A DNA stretch of 64,000 nucleotides, taken from assembly GCA_033961575.1 (NCBI GenBank), contig CM066736.1, forward strand, positions 10,759,501-10,823,500, given 5' to 3'. The number at the start of each line of letters is the position of its first letter. Within the stretch, counting starts at the first letter, position 1. Source of the stretch: Aselliscus stoliczkanus. Its lineage: Eukaryota; Chordata; Mammalia; Chiroptera; Hipposideridae. The position numbers and the translations under genes were made by a program. This document shows positions 46,773-58,682 of the stretch, in pieces. The notes beneath the pieces are model-generated. The model saw only the letters and a list, made by a program, of their open reading frames with translations, was not told the origin of the DNA and searched no databases.

Positions 46773-47149
46773 GATCAGAGGTGTTAGACGACCTTGGCAA
46801 GAGGACGAGTCCATGTCAGCTTTGAGCCTCCATCCATCTCCATCTAGAAAAGTCAGTCTTCTGCGACCTGGAGGGACAGTTCCCCCTCATAGCAGCCTAG
46901 AGGGGACAGCAATACTCCCTTGTCTGGAAGGAGGAGGATGTCCCAAACCCAAGAGGAGGGAGTTTCCCAGGCCTCTAGAAGGATCTGCCAAGTTACTGTA
47001 CATCTTCAACAGCCTGAGTGGACAACTGCCTTCCAGAGCCAGAATTAGGGTCAAATCACGTGACCTGAGCATGTCAAGTGAGTTCTGGGCCTCTCCACAT
47101 AGCAGCCTGGCCAGCGCGGAGGATTCGATTTTGTATAATAATTTGATTT

Positions 47150-48005
47150 TCCCTCTAATTTTGAAAGTAACACATGCCCTATAAAATATTCAAACATCAA
47201 AGAAATGTGTAATTTAGAAAATGATGCACCCCTCTACCCAACCCAGAGAATTTACTGCTAATTTGGCGCACTGGATATTCATCTTCAATTTATTTTCTAA
47301 GTAGATTCTAGCATTTATTGTTATTATTGCTGACAAAAATGGGGTCATACCATACATAGCTTTTGTACCTCGCTTTCCCCCCCTTAATCGGGTTTATTGA
47401 GGTATAATTTAGATATGGTGACATTGGGTGGTTTTAGTGTAAAGTTCTATGATTTATGACAAAACATCTACAGTTTTGTATGCATCATCACAATAAAGGT
47501 TTAGTACCATTCCACCACCCACCCAAAATTCCTTGTTTCCCTTTGTAACCAACCCTTTCCTTCACCCCTAGCTCCTGGCAATGACTAGCCTGTTCTCTGT
47601 CCCTATGCTCTGTGTTTTCTAGAATGTCACATAGATAGAATCATAGGGTACATAGCCCTTTGTTTCTGGTTTCTTTCACGCAGCATAAAGCATTTGAGAT
47701 TCCTCCACGTTGTAGCATGAATCAGTGCTTCATCCTTTTTTATTGCTGTATAACATTCCATTATATGGACTTACCACAGTGTGTTTATCCATTCACCAGC
47801 TGAAGGACATTGGGTTATTTCCGGTGTGGGGGCAATTACAGATAAAGCCACGATAAACACTCACATCCAAGTTTTGGTGTGAATACAAGTTTCCATTTCT
47901 CTTGGGTAAATAACCAGGAGTGGGATTGCTGGGCCATACGGTAAATATGTATCTAACTTGATAAGAAACTGACGAACTGTTTCCCAGAATGGCTTGTCCA
48001 TGCAC
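47150..48005 (-). mobile_element. L1M LINE 3' fragment, long
   Basis: Complemented L1 3' sequence: 'GTTTATTGAGGTATAATTTA', 'TAACATTCCATTATATGGAC', 'CCATTTCTCTTGGGTAAATA', 'AGTGGGATTGCTGGGCCATA'. Frames on the minus strand here derive from the LINE. Confidence 0.85.
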
Positions 48006-48039
48006 CTTGCTTTTATTTTTAACTCCACAAACAGGTTAT

Positions 48040-48205
48040 TACTTGATGCTATGTATTTATTTGCTTGTGAAAATGTTTTCCGTGAGAATGTAAGCTCCAT
48101 GAGGGCAAAGATACTGCCTCTTTTGTTCACTGCTGCAACCTCTGCCCAGAACAGTGACTGGCATGTAGTAGGTGCTCATGAAATGTGTATTGGATGAATG
48201 AGCCC
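48040..48205 (+). mobile_element. L2 LINE 3' end
   Basis: 'GTAAGCTCCATGAGGGCAAA', 'TTGTTCACTGCTGCAACCTC', 'TAGTAGGTGCTCATGAAATG' match the L2 3' terminus. Confidence 0.82.
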
Positions 48206-48465
48206 CACGGACCTCTCTTCATATAAGGAAATGGGGTCCGTGTTATGAACCTGAAAGCCACAGTGTCGTGTATTCTGTGGTCCAGCTCGGCCACACTTCC
48301 CTTCGCTAGTCCCTCACTGTGGGTCCTTGCAGGGCTCCAGGTTTTCACTTCAAGACAAGACTAAGTTGACCGGCTTGCATATGGTTTTGCAAACCTTTGT
48401 GAGTTTTTCACTCAAACAAATTTCTGCAAGTACGATTGCTGGGTCTATGAAAAATAGCCACATTT

Positions 48466-48574
48466 GGGCCGGCCGAGTGGCGCGGTGGTTGGGCGCTGGC
48501 TTGGGAAGCCAGCGGCCCAGGTTCAGTTCCCGCATCTGAGGGCCAGTGACACTGCCCTCCAAAAAAAAAAAAAG
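48466..48574 (+). mobile_element. Short tRNA-headed SINE
   Basis: Short form with GGGCCGGCCGAGTGGCGCGG head and poly(A). Target duplication AATAGCCACATT (left) and GATAGCCACATT (right). Confidence 0.93.
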
Positions 48575-51060
48575 ATAGCCACATTCATAGATATAGCAAA
48601 AGGTTATGCTGATTTATACTTCTCCCAAGAGGGGAGGAGGCAGCCTGTTTCAGGAGATTACCTGTTTCACTGCAATCTTACCTGCACTGAATATTACCAG
48701 CTGGGATAAACGTTAAATCCACACTGCTGGAAGTCTCAAGGTCATGCAAGTCCACTGCTTTCCTGATTTTTGGATTTCATGCATGGGTACAACCTCCAGA
48801 AAGAACAGTGCAGACCGACATAAGACCACCAACTTCTTGTTTTGCTAAGAAAGGACCAAAAAAAAAAAAAAAATCAAGACTGAAACAAATCTACTATCTA
48901 CAAAACATAGTGCCTCCTATGGTTTTATAAATAAAAGGACATTTCGCTCCATTGAAAAATTTCAAAGGCAAGCTCTGAGAATAAAATCAGTCTAATTGGA
49001 CTACACTTGGACTTGGTTTTTCTATTTTGCCGTGAATTGGGGAAAAGAATGCAGCCTGGGTCTCGTGGATGGGTTTGGATGGGAGCCTGGTGACCACCAG
49101 CAGGCCTGCGTAGGTGACCCCGAGAAGGCTCTACATGAGAACAACAAAAGGTAGTTGGAAAAAAATGAAACTAAACGTGGGGCAAGAAATGAAAGTGTTA
49201 CAATTAGCTAATTGGGCCCAGTTCTTCTGGATGTAGTAGCTTTCTCTTCCCCACCGTGCACGGAACTCTTCTCCACATCAAAGACTACTGCTCGCCTAGA
49301 GAATTGGAACCAATGTTTATGGAGTGCTTTGAAGATGTAAAAGTACTGTTTAAATGCTAAGTAGTATTATTATTACCTCAAATTTTAAATACCTTTTTTT
49401 TTTTTTTGGCGGAACTTTTAATATGTTGGCATTTCTTATCTAATGTTGAAAATGAGCCTGTCTGTTAATGCATACCTTGATTCAGGCTGGAGTGAGGCAG
49501 GAAACTCAATGTACCTTTGGAATATCGAACCCAATCCAACCACCCTGTCCCTGTAAATTGTGTTTTCTGGGAAGATGAACACTGTCAATCCGACGCTGTC
49601 AGTTTATGTAAGAACATGTCTCAAGATCTAATTGAAATACAGTATCTTTCCAGGCAGCATTGATAGAGTTATCACATTACAGATTTTATTTGACTCTGCA
49701 TCTCAATTCATTCCTTTGTATAGTTTCCAGATTTCTTCATAAAACAGAAATTAGACACAGTCTTGACATTAGAATTTCACGAAGAAGCAATCAAATCCAA
49801 ATTACTTCGAAGAAGGAAAGGACTATAAAAGTGACTAAACAAAATGAAAGGGAAAAAGATTCCTGAGAGCCCTGGTTCATGAATTAATTTTCTTATTTGG
49901 TCCTTGGGAAAAATCCAACCTAATTTAAGAGGTTGCCAGACATAAAACCCAAGGAAAAACTTTTGCATCTGTGGCTACTAAGAGCCTAAAGATAAATATT
50001 ATAAAGTTGGAAAGTTTTGTTGACTTTTCATCCTTTTATTTTTTTGGCATAAAACTCAGACAATGAACCCGACTGGTCAATATCCCTTTCATGGGTTCAC
50101 CGTGTGCTAATAGATTTTTTTTGTTTTTAATTTTTTTGAGCATCGGTGGGGGAATTTTTTAAATTAAAAAAATCATCAAAGCTTAAATGAATCGCCCAAC
50201 ATAAAACTTGGATCCAAAATGGAACAGTCATTGGGCCTTTGCAATTTCCTATGGTAACCAAAGACCACACTGTTTTAAAAACTATTCTAGCAATGAGATT
50301 CACAAGAGGTCTCAAGTTACTAAGTGGCTTTGAGCCTCTTTTGAAACCGAAGTAAAAGAAAATCTCATTAATTTGAACTGTGCTAATAATGGAATTTGTT
50401 ATAATTCAACCTGGCCTGAGCAGCAATTTACCTCTGGTGTACCTGTGAAGAAAAATTTACCAGAGTCACAGGGCAGAGAAGATTGTGCAAGCCATGTTTT
50501 ATGTCCTTAAAAGAATAAACCGTTTTAAGGCTTTTAGCACCTCACTCTTACCCAAATAAATTCCTGCCAAATCCAGATGAGTTTTAACTGTTGATTAGAG
50601 CAGACAGGAAGTAATACTACTTGGGAGCCCTTTCTTTGTCCAACTCCCCTCTGTACTCAAAAGAAATAAAGGTTCATTTTGTTTAAGAATTCTAAATAGT
50701 CCCTTTAATGCAGAAGGATCTCTTAACCTGCCCTTCATGCCAATTGTCAGGAATGAATGAGATTTTATTGAAGCAGTGGCAGAGATCTGTAATTACAACC
50801 ACTAACAAAGGAAGGAACTCAAAATAATGTTTTTTCCACGACACTTATATATGTGTCAGGCTGTGTGCTAAGAACTGTCTGATTTCTTTACACTGAGCCT
50901 GGCAACCGATAGGGTCTTAATAGATGATCCCATTTACTATTAAAGTAACCTATATCTTTTTCCAGCTATAGGAGGACATTAACGTCTGTTGGTCTCATTG
51001 GTCTCAGTGGACAGATAAAGGATGGTCAAAGGAAAAGATACATAAATAAAAAATAGATAA
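48575..51060. other. Repeat-poor flank, possible conserved non-coding DNA
   Basis: About 2.5 kb without recognisable lineage or ancient repeats apart from T runs at 49392-49408. Blocks such as 'TTACAATTAGCTAATTGGGC' (49199-49218, two TAATT homeodomain-type cores) and 'CATGAATTAATTTTCTTATT' (49878-49897) look unique. No coding frame is convincing. A regulatory role is an inference. Confidence 0.4.
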
Positions 51061-51063
51061 TAG

Positions 51064-51425
51064 TGGATGGATGGATGGATGGATGGATGGATGGATGGAT
51101 GGATGGATGGGTGGGTGGATGGATGGGTGGGTGGGTGGGTGGGTGGGTGGATGGATGGATGGGTGGGTGGTTGGATGGATGGATGGATGGATGGATGGAT
51201 GGATGATGGATGGATGAAAGGATGGATGGAAGGATGGATGGATGGATGGATGGATGGATGGATGGATGGATGGTTGGTTGGATGGATGGATGGATGGATG
51301 GATGGATGGATGGATGGGTGGGTGGATGGATGGATGGATGGATGGATGGATGGATGGATGGATGGTTGGTTGGATGGATGGATGGATGGATGGATGGTTG
51401 GGTAGGTGGATGGTTGGATAGATAG
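51064..51425 (+). repeat. (TGGA)n/(TGGG)n microsatellite, about 360 bp
   Basis: Nearly pure TGGA tetranucleotides with TGGG and TTGG variants and a few ATGA or AAGG interruptions. It produces long W-M-D-G frames on the plus strand and H-P-S-I frames on the minus strand, which are artefacts. Confidence 0.98.
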
Positions 51426-51884
51426 AAAGAAGCATGCAAAGCGAAGAAACAGGGAGAGTGACACTTTGGACAAGCTAGCCTGGTGAATGGTTTTTCTCTC
51501 CATCCAATCAAGAACGGTGGCAGGGCACATTAGAAAGTTAGCCATGAACCAAGAATCACACAGCTGTCCCAGCAATCACAGCAAGCTGGCTTAGGACTCT
51601 TTATTTGGTGCTCCTCTGACAAGGTCCCAAGGCTATCGGGAACCAACCAGATGAACCAAGCAGCCTAGATCCCAGTTTGTTAAGGAGACTGGAGAAGGGC
51701 TCAGCGGGGCGGTTGTGTGTGCCAAGTACAAAGTCCTGCTAACTTGAAGGACTGGTTTGATGCTTGAATTTGGTTTTCCTACCACAGTATTATTTCATGG
51801 TTGTCAATTAATGGGTACCAGATTCTCCCTCCTTACCAGAAGGAAATGCTTTAAATTCCCACCATTCCATTCACATTAAAAAAA

Positions 51885-52300
51885 TTTTTTTAAGTTTTTT
51901 TCTTTATCTGATTATAAAAATAATACCCCAAAATTAAATAAGATAAAATAAGAAAGAAAAGCCCATACAGATCTTCATAAGAAAATCAAACCATATAGAA
52001 AAATATGAATGAGCAAGTGAAAATGATGTATGATATCCACTGCTAACATGTTGGTAAATATCTAATTAAGCAATAAAAACCATATATTTAAAGAAGACTT
52101 ACCATGCATCAGCCAATGGAGATACAGGGGACAACATACAGTTACAGTTTCTGAGGTTAGGGACTTTATAATCTACTAGAAGAAACAAATTAAACAAATT
52201 TTGACAAGTGTGATGAATATTTTGTAATTTGCTCTTTTGCACTCAACAATGCGTCATAGGAACCTTCCCATGTCAACATGTATATATCACAGGCGTAAAA
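51885..52300 (-). mobile_element. L1M LINE 3' fragment
   Basis: 'ATCTGATTATAAAAATAATA', 'TTGTAATTTGCTCTTTTGCA' and 'AACCTTCCCATGTCAACATG' resemble complemented L1ME 3' sequence. A non-L1 block may interrupt it at about 52060-52200. Confidence 0.6.
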
Positions 52301-52689
52301 GTATTCATCACTCTTTCCCCTTAATCTTTCTTCTAGAGAGAATTCACCTTTTCTTCCTAATTCCTAGACCTCATGTTGGGCTCATCAAGACTGGAAAAAG
52401 CTAAGACGGAGTACACTGATCACATTAGGAAGGACCAGAAGCTACCTGGGGTAGAAAAGTAGACCAAAATGGGAATAAAGGGATTATGAAGGAAGGGATG
52501 TCTGAGGACAAAAAAAGAACTCAGACTGAGGTCGGGAGGAAGTTGCAAGAGCAGCTGCTGTGATGAGGGAGACAAGATCTTAAGGATTTCTCAAAGAGAC
52601 TTCAATTAAGATGTCAGTTATTTCCCAATGCTTTGGGGATTGGAGACTGGTGACTCTTTGGAATGTGATGCCATGTTGAGACTGGCCAC

Positions 52690-52885
52690 AATATGGCCAG
52701 CTGTAGTTTCATAACCAGGTAAAACTACCTTATGCTTTTTCATGGCTGTGTAGTGTTCCATTGTGTGGGGGTACCAAACTTTGTCTAACCTTTTCCTTCT
52801 AGGCAGACATGGAGGTTGTTCTAAGTGCTTTTGCTGTTAAATATAAGTTCCACGATGAACATCTTCAGGAATAGATTTACTTATA
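52690..52885 (-). mobile_element. L1M LINE 3' fragment
   Basis: 'TTTTTCATGGCTGTGTAGTG', 'TTCCATTGTGTGGGGGTACC', 'GATGAACATCTTCAGGAA' match the continuation of a complemented L1 3' end. Confidence 0.7.
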
Positions 52886-52889
52886 TAGG

Positions 52890-52936
52890 AAGTGGATAGA
52901 TAGGTAGATGAATGAATGAAAGATAGATAGATAGAT

Positions 52937-52979
<43 letters not shown>

Positions 52980-53020
52980 GAAATGAAGGAGGGAAGGAAA
53001 GAAGGAAGGAAGGAATAAAG
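52890..53020 (+). repeat. (GATA)n then GGAA-rich simple repeat
   Basis: GATA tetranucleotides at about 52896-52980 are followed by AGGAAGGAAGGA-type units to about 53020. Confidence 0.95.
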
Positions 53021-53029
53021 AAAGAGTTG

Positions 53030-53395
53030 TTGTAAATCTGTACAATAGAATCCCACTCAGCAATGAAAAGGAATGAAGTATTCTTGATACAGACAACAAG
53101 AGTGAATCTAAAATTAATTATGCTGAGGGAAAAGAAGCCAGGCTTCTGCATGTTTCCATTTATATAAAATTCAAGATAGAAAGCAGACCAGCAGGTGCCT
53201 GTGTATTAGGATACAGGGCAGGAGGGAAGGAGGGCAAAGGGGGAGGAGTAAAATTTGGGAAGTGACAAATATATTCATTATCTTGATTGTAGTGATAGTT
53301 TCACAGGTATATACATATGTCCAAACTTATCGAATTGTACAGCTGAAATATGAGCCAATTATTGCATGTCAGTTATAACTGAATGACGCTATCAC
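53030..53395 (+). mobile_element. L1M LINE 3' end
   Basis: 'AATAGAATCCCACTCAGCAA', 'TGTTTCCATTTATATAAAAT', 'TCGAATTGTACAGCTGAAAT', 'GTCAGTTATAACTGAATGAC' are a typical L1 3' terminal order. Confidence 0.82.
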
Positions 53396-53639
53396 ATAAA
53401 TGATGATAGACAGACAGACAGTTTGGGAGGGGGGCGGGGGCATTTTAAGGTGAACAAGAGAAAAGAGATCCAGCAGATGCTGTTTTAGGTGTCGCTGGGC
53501 CAGGGGCTGCCGAGAAAAGCAGAGTCACAAATGATATGAACTCCAGGGGGACCCCACGGCGTGGAGAAGGAGCTCTGATAATAGGGGTTCTAGGACCGAG
53601 GAGATGGGCAGGGCAAATGGCCTTACACCTGAGCCCTGA

Positions 53640-53760
53640 ACCATACTCATTTCTCATCTGCAGGATAGGCCTGTTCTTGGCTTTGTGCCCAACAATGATT
53701 GCCCCAGAGCCCAGCACTGTGCCTGGCACACAGTAGGCACTCGGTAAATGTTTGTCAACA
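53640..53760 (+). mobile_element. MIR/L2 3' fragment
   Basis: 'TTTCTCATCTGCAGGATAGG' and 'TGTGCCTGGCACACAGTAGG', then 'CACTCGGTAAATGTTTG'. Both MIR and L2 share this ending. Confidence 0.7.
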
Positions 53761-54039
53761 CACACAGACCCCACCCAAGCCCCACCTAAGTTAGCCAGCA
53801 CTAATCCACCGGTATCCCAGGCACCCCAGCCCTCCTTCTGGCTAAGGCCTGGACCACCTCACTTCCGGCCTGATGCCCGTCTCCATTCCCACAGTCCCCC
53901 TGCCCTGGCTCTGCCTTCCATCTTCCACTCAAGCTTGTCTCTTGGATCGAATGAACAAACCTGCTTCTCCAGCCCTACTCTGGGAGCTCCTCTTTGAACA
54001 TGGATCCATTCTCTCTTCTGGCTTCTGCTGGTGCCTGCG

Positions 54040-54270
54040 ACTTTTGCAGAAGGCAGGTTATCAGAAGAGGATAAGAGGCTGTGACAGCCCTTGGTTTGTG
54101 CCTCCACTCTGCCTTTCACTTCAGGACTGTGGGCAGGTGAATTCCCCTTCCTATGCCTCAGTTTTTTCATCTGTAAAATGGGGGTAGGAAGAATTATTGA
54201 CACTAGTGTCAGGACCCATGGCACCAAGTGCTTAGCATACTGTGTGGCACACAGCAGGCGTTGAATAAAA
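54040..54270 (+). mobile_element. MIR SINE
   Basis: 'CTATGCCTCAGTTTTTTCAT', 'CTGTAAAATGGGGGTAGGAA', 'CACACAGCAGGCGTTGAATA' in MIR order. Confidence 0.85.
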
Positions 54271-54280
54271 GCTTATTTTA

Positions 54281-54426
54281 TTTATTTATTTTTTTTAGCT
54301 GAGCCATCCTGCCACCTGTTGGCAGCTCAACGGCTGCTCAGCTCCAGCTGGGCATTGAACTGCTGTTGCTCAGAGCTCAGCTCACACTCTTGATCGAACT
54401 CAACCAACTGAGCCACTCGGCCGGCC
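54281..54426 (-). mobile_element. Intermediate SINE (GTGGCTCAG type)
   Basis: Minus-strand copy: 'AGCTGAGCCATCCTGCCACC' at the left, and the complement of the AGTGGCTCAGTTGG head ending GGCCGGCC at the right. The duplicated target CTTATTTTA flanks it. It is inserted just 3' of a MIR. Confidence 0.93.
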
Positions 54427-54444
54427 CTTATTTTAGGTTTTATG

Positions 54445-54600
54445 TAGTAGTTAAGAGTCAGGCTCTGGAATCGGGCTGACCCAAATTAAAATCCCAGATA
54501 ATTGCCCCTGGGTAAGTGACTTAATTTCTCCGAGCTTCAGTTTCCTCCTCTATAAACCAGAGATGGTAACAAATGCATCGGTTAAGAGCCTGGTAGGAAA
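54445..54600 (+). mobile_element. MIR SINE, 5' half
   Basis: 'GTAGTTAAGAGTCAGGCTCT', 'GGGTAAGTGACTTAATTTCT', 'GCTTCAGTTTCCTCCTCTAT'. Confidence 0.85.
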
Positions 54601-56100
54601 CAGAGGGCACATTCAAACTGGGTAATTTGAGGAGAGTTTAATAAAGAGATTATTTGCACAGGTGTGGGCAGGGCTTAGGAAGAACAGGATGGAGTGCACT
54701 GCCTGGGTCTAGCAAAGGGGGCACTGTTCCCGCCCTGGGTTGGCAGGAGCAAGGAGAAGGGTGGATGAAGAGCACGGAAGGGGGCTGGGTGAAGACACTC
54801 GCCCAACAAGAGCTGTGGGCTGCAGCCCACACCAACACAGCAAGGAGGAACCTAGCGGTTAGTGGCCCGACCTCATTGTCTTCCTTCCTCTCATCTGCCA
54901 GAATGCACGGGAGCCCACTGAGGCTGTCCACCTGGGGTCAGCCTGCTGGGCTCAGAGCACAGGGAGAGAGCAGTAAGGGACAAAGAGATGTAATCCAACC
55001 TATAAGGGTCCCACCTTATAGGACCACTAGGATTAACTGAGATCACTCCCATAAGGCATTTAGTAGAGAGTAAGGCTGTGCTAAGCGGCATGCAGCCCAT
55101 GGTTACCCCAGAGCCCACCCTAGCCTAGCTTCTCCAGGTTGGTACCAGGCCAGCCTTGACCCAACCCTACAGGGCTGGGAATGGAACTGGGCTGATCTGC
55201 TCCATTCCATGTTTACTTAGAGAAAACTTGGCCGCTGAAAGCAAGAAGACGTTGGCTGTGGTTTTCTGCAACAGCTGGGGGTGGAGAGGCGGCAAAGAGA
55301 GGGGAGTGGAAGGGCTTCTGAAAGCCAAGGGACCCCAGAGCTCAGGAATCTGAGCAGAGTCCACATTGAGGACAGCGTGTGCCTGCATTCCCTCCGCCAA
55401 GGGACTGAGTTTTGGGGCCACGCGATGTGTCCTGGCAGCTCCTTCCCAGGCGGCAGGGCCACGGGGCAGCACCCAGCAAGGACCATGTGGAATGTGACGC
55501 TCGGAACGGAGGCTCTTGCTTTTTCAAACTGGCTTGTAAATCTCCGTATAATTTTCAGGGTTTAGGAATTTTATTTTATCTGGATTAAAGTCATGTTCTG
55601 CTTTGGCATCGGAAGGCGTTTATGACTGTTAAAACAAGAAATGAAAAATATAGGCCTGGAATCAGGGAGGCTGCCTCCTGCCAGACTCATAGGGGTTTGT
55701 CTTGGGGGCCAGGCTGAGGATCTTCTGCCTCCTCTCCCCTGACTGCTCTGCTGTTTTCTTTTTTATGAATCCAGGATGACAGAATGGGAGAAGCAAGCGC
55801 AAAGGCCTGGATGGGCCTGTTAGGAAGAAAAGCTTTATCTTCGCTTTGGTGAGCTCTGCCAGTTCCCCTCACTCGTTCTGTGTTTGTCCCCGAGCACACC
55901 TTGCAGGGCACAGTGTGAAGGGCTTTCTCATTGTCACCGGCAAGTGGTTGTGCTTAGTCTGGGGGGCCAATGGCTTCAGACTTTTGATTCATCATTCTGG
56001 GATATCTTTGAACTACCCAAATGGCAATTTGGGGCAGGGTATAAGTAACTGAGATTCCAGCTTCCTTGGCCTACTTTTCCACCTTCTCTATTTCCTCTTG
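54600..56100. other. Flank with many short frames, no recognised gene
   Basis: Moderately G+C-rich. Frames of 60-130 residues occur on both strands (54650-55570) but overlap one another and show no domain. The stretch 54590-54840 may be an old repeat ('GAGTTTAATAAAGAGATTAT') that I cannot name. Confidence 0.45.
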
Positions 56101-56114
56101 CTTTAAAGTATGCT

Positions 56115-56135
56115 TGCGCGCGCGCACACACACAC
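56115..56135. repeat. Alternating CG/CA tract
   Basis: TGCGCGCGCGCACACACACAC, a 21-bp alternating purine-pyrimidine run with Z-DNA potential. Confidence 0.9.
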
Positions 56136-56410
56136 TTCTTTCCTAATGGCAAAAGTTATACATGCTTCATGAAAAATACTTCGATAGCAAAGAAAAAGCA
56201 CCCAGGGGGCGGGGGAAGCAAATAAAAGTCATGAGAGAAAAATCACTCAAGCTTTTGGCAAAGTTTGTTCTAGTATTTTTCCTTCTATCTACCTATCACT
56301 TATCTATCTTGTTTTAAATAGTATCACAGGCTGGGTGCAACCTTGTTGCCTGTATTTTCATTTAGACATTGTGAGCATCTTTCCATCCCTGCAGATAATG
56401 CAGGGCATTT
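56136..56410 (-). mobile_element. L1M LINE 3' fragment
   Basis: 'AAAAGTTATACATGCTTCAT' and 'TTGTGAGCATCTTTCCATCC' resemble complemented L1ME sequence. Diverged. Confidence 0.55.
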
Positions 56411-56469
56411 TATGACACTAATAATAACGACTACTGCTTATTAAGCATGGAGCTTAAAAATTCAGCCTT

Positions 56470-56705
56470 TGTCATCAGTTATATGGGATCCAATCTTAGC
56501 TCAGTTGAGTTGTAGCTGCATCTTTGGGCAAGTTAACTTACTCTTGCTGTGCCTGAGTTTTCTCATCTGCAAAAGGGGGATACAATTTTATCTACCTCAG
56601 AGGGGAGGTAGCTGTGAGGACAGATAAAATTCTGTCGAATAAAAGCCTGGGGCATGCGTAGGTCCACAGTAAGTGCTCAATAAATTACAGTTAATATTCT
56701 TCCTG
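56470..56705 (+). mobile_element. MIR SINE
   Basis: 'TTTGGGCAAGTTAACTTACT', 'GTGCCTGAGTTTTCTCATCT', 'GGTCCACAGTAAGTGCTCAA' in order. Confidence 0.87.
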
Positions 56706-57370
56706 CTATGTTCAGCAGCGATCTGTGTAGGGCATTTGGCTGTGTTTTTCTTTTCAAGAGGGTGGTGCTATGTGCAACATTTTTTCTAAATCAGAACTTT
56801 GGGTTCCACAGCATTTGTTTCATGGTAAGCAGTGAGATGATTTTAAACTTCTATCTTCCCCCCAAGAACACTCGACAAAATTGGCAGCCTGTCCTATGCA
56901 AAAATCCACCCAGAAATGGAAGAGAGGGGACATTTGCACAAGCTGGGTTGTGTCTACAGAATTAGAAGGCACAGTTGGGCTAATTTTAGTGCCTAAAAAG
57001 TGGAAACATTGAACACATGCTTCAAGGCAAGTTCTTGCAAGTGGCAAAAGGAACCCTCAGGATTGGCTGAATTAAGGACCATTTCCCTCAAGGACTGGGT
57101 ACTGTCCGAATCTGTGCACAGCCTCTGTGGCTGGAAATGAAAAGGTTGTGGGGGGCGGGGAAAGGGTTAAACATCCTTCAAGGCTTCAGGTTAGAAATGA
57201 CTGCAGAGATCTCATCTCTGTTCACATTGCCTCTTCATTGTCTTGGCTTTCCCAGCTATCTGCTTTCCTTTGTCCTGCCACAGATAATTTTGATCCTGTG
57301 ACCGGGCAGGCAGTTGCTGTGTCGGGGCTCTCTGGTATTTTGTCCTTTGGGATTTCTGAGCTCCGCAGCC
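56706..57370. other. Flank, nothing recognised
   Basis: No named repeat and no convincing frame. Confidence 0.45.
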
Positions 57371-57374
57371 CCCT

Positions 57375-57610
57375 GTGATTGGCCTCACGTGGGCAAACTG
57401 CACACAACTCACTTTGTATCTGAGGAACAGAGCGGGGGCCTACCTCCTTTTCTCGCAGCCAATCAGGCGGGGGCTGAGAATTTATGAGATGGAGGCAAAC
57501 CACTTTGAAGAAAGGCGCCCTTGTCTGCGGCCTCGCCATTGCTCGGTGGTGCGCGTGGGGCGGTGGGGAGGGGTGGGCACCGCCAGAGGGCCGGCGCCCT
57601 GGGGATGGAT
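57375..57610. promoter_or_regulatory. G+C-rich block with CCAAT, E-box and GC-box motifs
   Basis: GATTGG (57377-57382, CCAAT on minus), CACGTG (57386-57391), GCCAAT (57458-57463) and AGGCGGGGGC (57465-57474) lie within 100 bases. They are followed by a CpG-containing stretch to about 57610. The motif cluster resembles a small promoter or enhancer about 20 kb upstream of MED13L. No transcript or protein can be assigned. Confidence 0.4.
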
Positions 57611-57889
57611 GGGGAAAGAAAAGAATCTGAGAAACCAGGGTCAAAAGTCTTTTCTGTGAACAGGAAAGAAAACTGAGCAGCCTGCCTTCCTCCTTGCAGG
57701 TGTGTTCTCACAATGGGGAGCTCTCCCTTGGGGCGGGAGGAATGGACACATCACAGCCCCTGCCTGCATTTGCCCCTGGCCCACCCCTCCCCGCCCCCAC
57801 CTCGTCTCCAAGGAGAACTGGAGAGGGTGAGATCCAAACACTTCCAGAAGCAATCATGGCAGCCAATAAAGAAGTAACAACATCACCGA

Positions 57890-58100
57890 GGCGGAGAGTT
57901 GCAGGACCTCGGTATCATCAGGCGCTTTGCCTTCATACCTCGGAGCCTCAGTTTCCTCATCTGTAAAATGAAGTGGCTAATAATAACGCCTTGCTCAGAG
58001 GGCTGTTGAGAGGAGTGTGTATAAAAGCACTTAGCACGGTTGGTGTCTGGTACCCAGGAAGTCCTGAATGAGTCAAAGCTATTATTGTTAGTAGCAACAA
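57890..58100 (+). mobile_element. MIR SINE
   Basis: 'GAGCCTCAGTTTCCTCATCT', 'GTAAAATGAAGTGGCTAATA', 'AGCACTTAGCACGG'. Confidence 0.85.
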
Positions 58101-58219
58101 TATTTGGTTGCCTTCCTTAAAGCCCCAAATCAAGTCCACTCATTCTATTGTTCTTTCATTCATTTTATTCAGGGAACCAATGCACATTTAACTGGGCCTA
58201 CTATGTGCTGGTTATTTTA

Positions 58220-58440
58220 CTGGAGATGGTAATCGTACCTATCACTTGCTTGGGGCTTTACTACGTGTTGGGCTCTGGTTTAAGCCCTTTGTGTGTATTC
58301 CCTTGTGTAAGCTTCACAACCATATTGTGGGATAGGCACGGAGACATTGATCTTGACTAAGATCACAGAGCTAGTAAGACTGGGAGCTGGGACTTGAACT
58401 AGGCTCTGCCTGCCACTCAAGTCTATGAGTTAAGCACTCT
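58220..58440 (-). mobile_element. MIR SINE
   Basis: 'GGGCTTTACTACGTGTTGGG', 'AGATCACAGAGCTAGTAAGA', 'GGGACTTGAACTAGGCTCTG' match a complemented MIR. Confidence 0.82.
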
Positions 58441-58494
58441 GCTAGCTCTGAACTAATAAGTAACCCATGATTCCTGTCCTCCCTCTTTGGGCAG

Positions 58495-58682
58495 TTCCGT
58501 CCACTAGACCTTTCTGCAATGATAGAAAGTACTGTCCACTGGTGGTTACTGAGAGCTTGAAATGTGGCTAGGGCCACTGAAGAACTGGACTTTAATTTTT
58601 TTTGAATTTGCATGAATGTCAGTGTGGATTTCAACAGTCACACATGGCTGGTGGCTATTGTATGAACGAGCACAGCTCTAGG
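58495..58682. mobile_element. hAT-type non-autonomous DNA transposon
   Basis: 'CTTGAAATGTGGCTAGGGCC' and the inverted sub-terminal 'CACACATGGCTGGTGGCTAT' are familiar blocks of a mammalian hAT MER family. Internally deleted; the exact family name is not assigned. Confidence 0.7.

Noticed and set aside
51004..51575. Frames of up to 198 residues rich in HPSI or WMDG repeats
   Set aside because: Direct translation of the TGGA microsatellite.
54650..55570. Cluster of open frames of up to 128 residues on both strands
   Set aside because: Mutually overlapping, no recognisable domain, no convincing splice or start context.
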